Assembly: GCA_900770075.1 (NCBI GenBank)
Contig: CAAGIZ010000045.1
Coordinates: forward strand, 1-19,373
DNA from: Spirochaetia bacterium
Lineage (GTDB): Bacteria; Spirochaetota; Spirochaetia; Treponematales; Treponemataceae
DNA: 19,373 nucleotides
Reading direction: 5' to 3'
The notes under the pieces were generated by a model. The model was not told the DNA's origin, did no database searches, and saw nothing but the letters and a program-made list of their open reading frames with translations. Positions 13,705 to 19,373 of the stretch are shown here, piece by piece. The first letter of the stretch is position 1, and each line of letters begins with the position of its first letter. Made by a program: the position numbers and the translations under genes.

Positions 13705-15087
13705 TTACATGCCGGAGGCAACTGTTATCCAGCGGATTTTTTTTGTTTTGGTGTCGGGGGCAAGGTATTTTTTGTATGTTTCGTAAACCTGTTTTGCCGT
13801 AACGTTTTGAACCTGGGCAGAACGCTTTAAATAGGTGTCAGGCTTTCCTGAATATTCAAGGGAGGTGATTATGTTTGCTGCAACTCCGGTTCCGCTCTGA
13901 CTGGATTCAAAAAGAGTCGTAATGTACTTGTTTTTGTACTGCTCCAATTTTCCAGACAGATTTTTTTCGTCCGGAAAATCCAGCATGGCTTTTTCGATAA
14001 GGGAATGGATGTTCTGAAGGTCGCTTATCTTGTATGCGCTGACAGCTCCCAGCATCTGTCTTCCGCCTAAAACGCCGGTTCCGACAGAATAAACAGCACC
14101 TGCTTTTTCCCGCACCTGGTCAAAAAATATGTCATCAAGGAACATCAGGGCAAGGGCAAAAGGCACGTAGTCTTCATCGTAGCGTTCCGGACAGTCAAAA
14201 AATCCAACTGAATATCCTGCAGTTCCTGCCTGTTCGTTTTTTATGAATATGTCTTCGCCTTCAACCGCAATTTTTGGAACTTCCGGCCGTTTGTAACCCT
14301 GGGGCTGAATTTGTCCGAAAAGACCGTCCAGTTTTTCGACAAGATTCTGCTGCACTTCGCTTTCCATATTTGCAACGATAACGAATTTTATCCTTCCGGC
14401 ATCCAGAAGTTTTTTGTGGTGAGCTTTTAGAGCCTCCAGAGTCATATTTTTTATGGATTCTTCCGTTACCTGAGCAGGACTTGAATATGCGCTGTTTCCA
14501 AAGGCTGCCTTTTCCAGTTCCATTGCAAGCTGACCGTCCGGCTCTGCCATGGTACGCTGGATGGAATCTTCCGTGTTTAAGAGAAGCTGATTGAAATCTT
14601 CTTTCAGAAAAGCCGGGGAAATTATGGAATCGGCATAAACTTCAAGCACGGTGTCCAAATCCTTTTGCAGACATTTTATTCCCGCAACGCTGTAATCCCG
14701 TCCGCTGGAATGATTCATGGAAAAAGAAACGGCATACTGCATGTTCTGAATGTCTTCGTAGGAGAATTTCTTACTTCCGTGGAACATCATCTCCAGAGTA
14801 AGGCTTTCTATACCGGCAAATTCCCGGCTTACAAGAGGGGTTCCCCCTTCAAAAACAGTGCGCAGGACAAAAACCTGTCCGCCGTTTGTCTTTTTAAAAA
14901 TCACCGGGATGCCGTTTTTTAAGGTGTAAAGTGAAAAATCCTTTGAATTTTCTTCGTACCAGGCATCTTTTTCTGCCTTTGGAGAGGAAGAGCAGCCTGC
15001 AAAACAAAGCACGAGGGCAGACAGGGCGGCGCAAACAATTACGTTGATTTTTTTTATTTTGCTGATTTTGTTGATTTTTTCTGTCAT
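13705..15087 (-). CDS. M16-family peptidase homologue lacking the zinc site (lipoprotein)
   Basis: This is a 460-residue exported protein. A hydrophobic segment (about 15-30) and lipobox CFAGC place the lipidated Cys at 32. The fold matches M16 (insulinase/pitrilysin): TLKNGIPVIFKK, FEGGTPL, then AGIESLTLEMMFHG (91-104). Aligned with the partner's AGLFHLYEHMMFKG, the HXXEH residues become Ser95, Leu98 and Glu99, so zinc cannot bind normally. The C-terminal half keeps the Arg326/Tyr333 pair (VREKAGAVYSVG), which in split M16 enzymes completes the partner's active site. Its ATG overlaps the active subunit's stop by ATGA. I infer the non-catalytic half of a periplasmic heterodimer, anchored by a lipid. 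Confidence 0.88.
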   Translation of the reverse strand: MTEKINKISKIKKINVIVCAALSALVLCFAGCSSSPKAEKDAWYEENSKDFSLYTLKNGIPVIFKKTNGGQVFVLRTVFEGGTPLVSREFAGIESLTLEMMFHGSKKFSYEDIQNMQYAVSFSMNHSSGRDYSVAGIKCLQKDLDTVLEVYADSIISPAFLKEDFNQLLLNTEDSIQRTMAEPDGQLAMELEKAAFGNSAYSSPAQVTEESIKNMTLEALKAHHKKLLDAGRIKFVIVANMESEVQQNLVEKLDGLFGQIQPQGYKRPEVPKIAVEGEDIFIKNEQAGTAGYSVGFFDCPERYDEDYVPFALALMFLDDIFFDQVREKAGAVYSVGTGVLGGRQMLGAVSAYKISDLQNIHSLIEKAMLDFPDEKNLSGKLEQYKNKYITTLFESSQSGTGVAANIITSLEYSGKPDTYLKRSAQVQNVTAKQVYETYKKYLAPDTKTKKIRWITVASGM

Positions 15088-16562
15088 TTAGATTCCTTCC
15101 ACCAGCGGGCATTTTCAGAGTTGAGTTCCTGCCAGCCGCTTTTTTCAAATTCTTTTTTGTGTTCTTCGTAATATCCGGGGTTTACAAAGAGAACCGCAAG
15201 TCCGTTTTTGTCTTTTATGTATTTTTCGACAAAATTCGTCACGTCTTTTCGCGTAACTTTTACAATATTTGCATCATAAGAAAGGGCATAGTCTGTTCCT
15301 GCCGATGCCCATTCCGAAGAAAGCCCTCTTAAAAAGCCTGCTGCAGTTTCCATGGAATAAATTCTGCTGTCTTCCAGTCTGTCCTTTACCTTTGCTATAT
15401 CAGATTCATCGTAGCCGGTACCGTTTTTGAACGCATCTTTTACAGCCTGGTTTTTCCAGTAATCGAGAATGAGTTCTGCCCTTTCCGTTACGGAGAGTTT
15501 TTCGTCGTTCATAAAGGCTGCCGAAAAACTGATGAGCCCGGTTGCCCGCATTGTAGAATATCCTCCGCCAATGTAATCGGCATCAGGTATGTTAAAATCC
15601 CCGTTCCCTACCGCTTCGGAAACAAAACTTCCTGCCGGGTTTGCAAGAAGGTACGACCAGACGTCTGCCGCATAAGTGTCTTCCGGCTCTGTCTGGGCAT
15701 CCGGTCCCCTAAGATAAAACACCAGACGGCCGATGTTTTTTGAACTGCGGGGATCCGGAAAGACAAGTTTTTTTGTGGTTTTAAAGAGGTTTTTAGGAGA
15801 GGTTTCGATTATTTCCCGGATTATGGCGTTTTTTCCGTTCTGCCAGCTGCCGTAAATTTCGTTTACCAGTGAATAAACTTCGTTATGTTCAACCGCTCCG
15901 CCCACAAAAAGAGCTGTGTTTGCAGGAACATAGTATTCTTCCTGAATTTTTTTTAAATCTTCTACAGCAGCATTTTTGATTATCTGCGGGCTGCCAGAGG
16001 TATCGGTTTTCCAGGGGCAGGAAGGAAACATTTCTTTGAATACGCCGGCACCAAAAACCCTTCCGGGTTCGCTCAAGCCCCCTTCGATTTCCGAAAGAAC
16101 AACGGCTTTTTCGTTTTCCAGTTCCTGTTTGTCTAAAAGAGGAGTCCTGACTGCATAAGACCAGTATTCAAGTCCGTCTTTTAAAAGAGCGGCGGGAACC
16201 GTAAAAAAGTAATTTACCCGGTCGATGGATGTGGTTCCGTTCCAGTCAGAAACACCCATTTTATTCAAGGCAGAATAGGCTTCCTTCTGGTTCGGGTATT
16301 TTTCATTTCCCTTAAACATCATGTGCTCGTAAAGATGGAAAAGTCCTGCGTTTTCCGGCGTCTGGGTTACGGCACCTGCCTTGACCGCAATTTCGATGTA
16401 AGCCAGTGGAGCGGAATCGTTTTCCATAACGAAAAGTTCAAGTCCGTTCTCCAGGGTATAATGAAAAAGCGAAGAAACGGCTGTTTCCTGCGCAGAAAGA
16501 CAGAAAGATCCTCCCAACAGAAAAACAGCACCAAAAAAAAGTTTAAAAATTCTGCGAACCAT
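15084..16562 (-). CDS. M16-family zinc metallopeptidase, active subunit, secreted
   Basis: This is a 492-residue exported peptidase of the M16 family, which degrades or processes peptides in a closed chamber. A signal peptide (VRRIFKLFFGAVFLLGG, ending near LSAQ) starts at the ATG at 16562. A TTG reading from 16646 exists but would bury the signal peptide. Zinc-binding HXXEH is His76-Leu-Tyr-Glu79-His80 in AGLFHLYEHMMFKG, and the distal ligand is Glu158 (VVLSEIEGG). The C-terminal half does not show a clear R...Y pair, which the downstream gene supplies. No SD is visible; a TATATT box (16569-16574) ends 6 nt from the ATG. ATGA overlap with the next gene implies coupled, roughly equimolar synthesis. 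Confidence 0.9.
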   Translation of the reverse strand: MVRRIFKLFFGAVFLLGGSFCLSAQETAVSSLFHYTLENGLELFVMENDSAPLAYIEIAVKAGAVTQTPENAGLFHLYEHMMFKGNEKYPNQKEAYSALNKMGVSDWNGTTSIDRVNYFFTVPAALLKDGLEYWSYAVRTPLLDKQELENEKAVVLSEIEGGLSEPGRVFGAGVFKEMFPSCPWKTDTSGSPQIIKNAAVEDLKKIQEEYYVPANTALFVGGAVEHNEVYSLVNEIYGSWQNGKNAIIREIIETSPKNLFKTTKKLVFPDPRSSKNIGRLVFYLRGPDAQTEPEDTYAADVWSYLLANPAGSFVSEAVGNGDFNIPDADYIGGGYSTMRATGLISFSAAFMNDEKLSVTERAELILDYWKNQAVKDAFKNGTGYDESDIAKVKDRLEDSRIYSMETAAGFLRGLSSEWASAGTDYALSYDANIVKVTRKDVTNFVEKYIKDKNGLAVLFVNPGYYEEHKKEFEKSGWQELNSENARWWKESK

Positions 16563-16688
16563 ACTAAAAATATAACAGCAAAGCCGTTTTTTAGATACAG
16601 GTTTCAGGCCTTTGAAAATGCGTGTTTTCAGACAGACCTGCAACAAATGGTTTTAAGAGGATTCCAGAGTCCTGAATTTTTTGCGTGA

Positions 16689-16790
16689 AGGATTGTAAGG
16701 GCAGCCGAAGGCTGTTGCAAAGCAATGAAGTGCCTTTGGCACGGAACCCTGAAAAGCCTGACCCGAAGCGCAGCGAAGGGGCACGCCCAG
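16689..16790. repeat. GC-rich intergenic hairpin module 5
   Basis: This lies in the 341-bp gap between rho and the M16 pair. Three perfect mini-hairpins, each with a three-base loop, follow one another: CAGCC-GAA-GGCTG (16702-16714), TTGC-AAA-GCAA (16715-16725) and GTGCC-TTT-GGCAC (16730-16742). CGGAACCCTGAAAAGCCTG (16742-16760) matches module 1 at 17 of 19 positions. GGGC-AC-GCCC lies near 16779-16788. The rest of the gap (16563-16688, 16855-16903) shows no gene. Confidence 0.65.
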
Positions 16791-16792
16791 AT

Positions 16793-16854
16793 AAAAAATT
16801 GCCCTGCCGACTCCGGCCTTTTTTGCAATCTGGGTTTGCGCAGAATCCGGCAGG
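16793..16854 (-). terminator. Possible terminator downstream of rho
   Basis: On the - strand, CCTGCCG/CGGCAGG arms (16848-16854 with 16803-16809) enclose an inner GCCG-GAGT-CGGC stem. The sequence then runs GCAA into a T6 run (16793-16798). The long loop makes it less certain than the purM terminator. It begins about 50 nt after the rho stop. Confidence 0.45.
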
Positions 16855-16903
16855 AATTGTCTTTACGTCAAGTTTTTTTTCTTGCCTGCAAAACTCTTTG
16901 CCG

Positions 16904-18799
16904 CTAATTTACCGCAGCCGAACCTGTATTCATTGCAGCAAGGAAAGCCTTGTTGTCCTTGGTCTTTTTCATCTGTTGCATGATAAGTTCAGTAATTTCG
17001 ATGTCTTCCATAGGAGCAATAACCTTACGCAACACCCATATTCTCTGGAGTTCGTCTTCCGTAAGCAGAAGTTCTTCCTTGCGGGTTCCAGACTTTTTGA
17101 TGTTGATTGCAGGGAAAAGCCTGCGTTCTGCCAGTTTGCGGTCGAGGTTTATTTCAGAGTTACCGGTTCCCTTGAACTCTTCAAAGATAACCTCATCCAT
17201 ACGGCTTCCTGTATCAATCAGTGCTGTGGAAACAATGGTCAGAGAGCCTCCCTCTTCAATATTGCGGGCGGCACCAAAAAATCTCTTAGGCTTGTGCAGG
17301 GCATTGGAATCAACACCGCCCGACAAAACTTTACCGGAAGTAGGAACGGTGATGTTGTATGCCCGTGCAAGACGGGTGATGGAATCCAAAAGGATTACGA
17401 CATCCCTCTTGTGTTCAACAAGACGCTTTGCCTTTTCCAAAACCATCTCTGCAACCTGAACATGGCGGGTAGCCTGCTCATCAAAGGTAGACGAAATTAC
17501 TTCTCCCTTGATTGCCCGCTCCATATCGGTAACTTCCTCAGGACGCTCGTCTATAAGAAGAACGATTAAATAAACCTCAGGATTGTTTTTGATTATGGCA
17601 TTTGCAATCTTCTGCATAAGGATTGTTTTACCGGCCTTAGGAGGAGCTACAATCAAAAGACGCTGACCTTTTCCAATCGGTGCAAACAAATCAACGATTC
17701 TTCCGGAATACTCATCGCTTACAGTTTCCAGACTGAGTTTTTCGTTTGGATAAAGCGGAGTAAGGTTTTCGAAAGGAACGCGGGTCTGTGCTACACGAGG
17801 CTCGTCAAAGTTTACGGTTTCGATTCTTAAAAGCGCAAAAAACCGTTCACCCTCTTTTGGAGAGCGGGTCTGACCATAAACCGTATCACCTGTTTTTAAG
17901 TTGAAAAGCCTGATCTGGCTCGGACTTATATAAATATCATCAGGTCCAGGAAGGTAACTGTTCTGAGGAGAACGCAAAAATCCATATCCGTCAGGGAGGA
18001 TTTCGAGAGCACCGGAAGCAAAGATAAGCCCTCCCTGCTCCGTGTGTGCTTTCAAGATGTTAAAAATAACATCCTGCTTTTTCATGGAAGGAATGTCTTC
18101 TTCTGCACAGCCATACTGGATTGCCATAGAACGAAGTTCCGGCATGCTCATTTTTGTAAGATCGTTGATTAAAAGACGCGGCTTTGATTCGTATTCTTCA
18201 GGATTTTCGATTATCTGCGCTGCAGCTGTCGCTTCATCCCGTGCGGCATTTCTCGCTGCTATTCTTTCCCGGTAAGAAGTTCTCCGGTTATTGTAATTGC
18301 TGTTGTAATTGCCATTGTAGTTATTATTATAATTATTACCGTAACCGTTATTGTTGTAATTATTGTTGTTGTAGTTATTATTATAGTTACTACCGTAACC
18401 GTTATTGCCGTAATTATTATTGTAATTGCCGTTGTACTGGCGTGGAGTATAAGTGCGCTCAGTCCGTTCCGGCCGTTCACCGTCCTGCTTTACCACAACC
18501 CTTCTTCTCGGCTTTACCACAACCCGGTTCCGTTTTTCTTCCCCTTCAGCAGTTCCGTCTACGGTTTCTGCCTCAGAAGCGGGTTCGCCTTCTCCAGCCT
18601 CTTCAGAACTGGCAAAATCCCCGCCCCCGCTCTCAGTCTGAAAGTTCTGCTCCTGCGCAGGTTCCTGAGGAATTTCAACCTGCGGCTGTGACTCATAAGA
18701 TTCGGGCTGAATGTCCAGTTCAAGTTGATTCCGGGCATCTTCTGTTTCTGTTCTTGTTTCTTCCGACTTGTCCAAAAAACGGCGCTTAATCAATGCCAT
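16904..18799 (-). CDS. rho: Transcription termination factor Rho with prion-like insertion
   Basis: Rho is the hexameric RNA-dependent ATPase that ends transcription of untranslated RNA. Residues 1-120 are acidic and then Arg/Lys-rich and look disordered. Residues 121-171 contain 29 Asn, 12 Tyr and 7 Gly out of 51. The Rho N-terminal helical domain (about 207-250) and the RNA-binding cold-shock-like domain (about 254-330; PDGYGFLRSPQNSYLPGPDDIYISPSQIR in the family pattern) follow. The ATPase has Walker A APPKAGKT (385-392), Walker B VVILLDSITRLARAYN (467-482) and the GTGNSEINLDR region. At 631 residues it is about 210 longer than E. coli Rho (419), all of it N-terminal. The SD GGAG lies 7 nt before the ATG. 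It has a promoter about 400 nt upstream and a long structured leader, which fits autoregulation. Confidence 0.97.
   Translation of the reverse strand: MALIKRRFLDKSEETRTETEDARNQLELDIQPESYESQPQVEIPQEPAQEQNFQTESGGGDFASSEEAGEGEPASEAETVDGTAEGEEKRNRVVVKPRRRVVVKQDGERPERTERTYTPRQYNGNYNNNYGNNGYGSNYNNNYNNNNYNNNGYGNNYNNNYNGNYNSNYNNRRTSYRERIAARNAARDEATAAAQIIENPEEYESKPRLLINDLTKMSMPELRSMAIQYGCAEEDIPSMKKQDVIFNILKAHTEQGGLIFASGALEILPDGYGFLRSPQNSYLPGPDDIYISPSQIRLFNLKTGDTVYGQTRSPKEGERFFALLRIETVNFDEPRVAQTRVPFENLTPLYPNEKLSLETVSDEYSGRIVDLFAPIGKGQRLLIVAPPKAGKTILMQKIANAIIKNNPEVYLIVLLIDERPEEVTDMERAIKGEVISSTFDEQATRHVQVAEMVLEKAKRLVEHKRDVVILLDSITRLARAYNITVPTSGKVLSGGVDSNALHKPKRFFGAARNIEEGGSLTIVSTALIDTGSRMDEVIFEEFKGTGNSEINLDRKLAERRLFPAINIKKSGTRKEELLLTEDELQRIWVLRKVIAPMEDIEITELIMQQMKKTKDNKAFLAAMNTGSAAVN
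18287..18439 (-). repeat. Asn/Tyr/Gly low-complexity repeat in rho
   Basis: This encodes Rho residues 121-171. The DNA is built of AAY, TAY and GGY codons. A 54-bp (18-codon) duplication is visible: NGYG followed by NYNNNY occurs at residues 133-143 and again at 151-161, and the two accgtaaccgttattg copies on the + strand begin at 18338 and 18392. Such a tract is prone to expand or shrink in frame. Confidence 0.88.
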
Positions 18800-18814
18800 T
18801 TTAATTCTCCATAA

Positions 18815-18830
18815 GCATTTTCAAAGTTAC
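18815..18830 (-). repeat. Left arm of a 16-bp inverted repeat flanking the rho promoter
   Basis: GTAACTTTGAAAATGC on the - strand lies 5-20 nt upstream of the rho SD. It is identical to the + strand sequence at 19289-19304. The pair brackets 458 bp that include the rho promoter and most of the leader. Confidence 0.8.
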
Positions 18831-18839
18831 TGTAAAAAC

Positions 18840-18890
18840 ACAGTTTTTACAAAAACGCAGTTTTTACAAAAACACAGTTTTTACAAAAAC
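18840..18890. repeat. Three 17-bp tandem repeats in the rho leader
   Basis: RCAGTTTTTACAAAAAC occurs three times in a row (18840-18856, 18857-18873, 18874-18890), and a decayed fourth copy follows. Each unit contains GTTTTT/AAAAAC arms. GTAAAAAC-ACA-GTTTTTAC (18832-18850) forms a perfect hairpin with the first copy. They lie 40-90 nt upstream of the rho start codon. Confidence 0.88.
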
Positions 18891-19212
18891 CGCAATTTTT
18901 AGAAATTCCTTTTTTTTGAATTTCTGAAAAAAAAAGCAAAGACGCTGAATAAATCAGCACCACTGCAGAAACAAACAGCCTTTTTAAAATTTGCACCCAG
19001 ATTTTACCAAAATCAAAGCCTCCGGAAAACTTAAGCCTTCCGAAATTTCCGGCTGTATGTCTATAAATTTGTAAATAATTTTTCTAGGCTGCTCCAAAAA
19101 TAAAAATTTACAGAACAGCGAATACAAAAAACTTACTGTATACCAAAAACAATAATCGGTTTAATAAACCTGTAAACTTTTTTAGGATTTTCGTAAAAAG
19201 AATTGATGACTC

Positions 19213-19242
19213 ATTATATTATTTTACAGAAAAAAAAGTCAA
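19213..19242 (-). promoter_or_regulatory. Sigma-70-type promoter for rho
   Basis: On the - strand, TTGACT (19237-19242) and a perfect TATAAT (19213-19218) are separated by 18 bp. The predicted start near 19206 gives a leader of about 400 nt. No better promoter was found closer to rho. Confidence 0.62.
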
Positions 19243-19288
19243 GAAGGACGCTTGGTTTTGCGTGCCAAGTTATAGGCTGCCAGTAGAG

Positions 19289-19304
19289 GTAACTTTGAAA
19301 ATGC
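19289..19304 (+). repeat. Right arm of the 16-bp inverted repeat flanking the rho promoter
   Basis: GTAACTTTGAAAATGC on the + strand is the exact inverted copy of 18815-18830. Similarity beyond the 16 bp is weak on both sides. Confidence 0.8.
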
Positions 19305-19318
19305 GATGTTCAAGATTA

Positions 19319-19353
19319 ACACTGAAAAATCCTCAATAGGATTTATTCAGTGT
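19319..19353. other. Strong imperfect hairpin near the right edge
   Basis: ACACTGAA plus AAATCCT pairs with AGGATTT plus TTCAGTGT, with one bulged A and a CAAT loop, 15 bp in all. Only TTTCC follows on the + strand and no T-run on the - strand, so it is not a clear terminator. It may belong to an RNA or gene boundary beyond the window. A short frame from the ATG at 19306 runs through it to the edge but is not supported. Confidence 0.45.
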
Positions 19354-19373
19354 TTCCTTAGAACTCGCCAGCA

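Larger units (their letters stand above)
18800..19206 (-). promoter_or_regulatory. Long leader region of rho
   Basis: No gene is seen here. If the promoter at 19213-19242 is used, this is an untranslated leader of about 400 nt. It contains GGTTT-AAT-AAACC (19158-19170), CCGGAAA/TTTCCGG (19022-19028 with 19046-19052), GCTGA-ATAAA-TCAGC (18944-18958), AGAAATTC/GAATTTCT (18901-18908 with 18918-18925) and the 17-bp repeats. E. coli rho also has a long leader through which Rho regulates its own synthesis. The same role here is inferred. Confidence 0.5.

Noticed and set aside
18184..18789. 201-codon + strand frame opposite the rho N-terminus
   Set aside because: Its Cys/Tyr/Asn-rich repeats are simply the complement of the Asn/Tyr codon tract of rho.
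18901..18925. AGAAATTC/GAATTTCT hairpin as a terminator
   Set aside because: The T-run is in the loop, not after the stem, in either direction. I kept it only as leader structure.
19301..19373. Short reading frames from ATG 19301 (12 codons) and ATG 19306 (open to the window edge)
   Set aside because: They run through a strong hairpin, are too short to judge, and resemble no known protein. Only sequence beyond the edge could support them.

Overview
The window looks like a chromosomal segment of a host-associated Treponema (Spirochaetota). The case rests on the gene set: a YihY/BrkB membrane protein fused to a cyclic-nucleotide-binding domain, a long-form GMP synthetase, treponeme-style multi-domain lipoproteins, an Rpn/PD-(D/E)XK protein ending in IEQG repeats, and a Rho carrying a long N-terminal insertion. 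Base composition is moderate, with AT-rich control regions and Shine-Dalgarno (SD) sites of the GGAG type. The genus is an inference; the species cannot be named from the sequence.

Left part, + strand (1-5362): the 3' end of a TPR-like gene with an apparent one-base frameshift at an A8 tract, then asnS, immediately followed by the YihY-cNMP-binding fusion (TAG then ATG with no gap), then guaA with its own leader.

Middle, - strand (5507-12577): a family-2 glycosyltransferase sits downstream of two tandem lipoprotein genes. The pair has a near-consensus promoter, a 5'-leader hairpin, and an intrinsic terminator that overlaps the longest reading of the glycosyltransferase. Next comes a purE-purM pair, ending in tandem terminators and a 16-bp perfect palindrome. 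With guaA, the window holds three purine-biosynthesis genes.

Right part, - strand (12755-18799): an Rpn-family nuclease-like gene; two M16 peptidase genes overlapping by ATGA, one with an intact zinc site and one without it but keeping the Arg/Tyr pair, suggesting a complementary periplasmic heterodimer; and rho. Rho has an Asn/Tyr/Gly prion-like tract. Its roughly 400-nt leader contains 17-bp tandem repeats, and its promoter is bracketed by a perfect 16-bp inverted repeat.

Five intergenic gaps (491-610, 5371-5482, 11912-12050, 12641-12735, 16689-16854) hold GC-rich modules packed with very short perfect hairpins, many with three-base loops. Some modules share sequence. These modules and the rho control region are the least conventional parts of the window. 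No rRNA, tRNA, CRISPR array or complete insertion sequence was seen.
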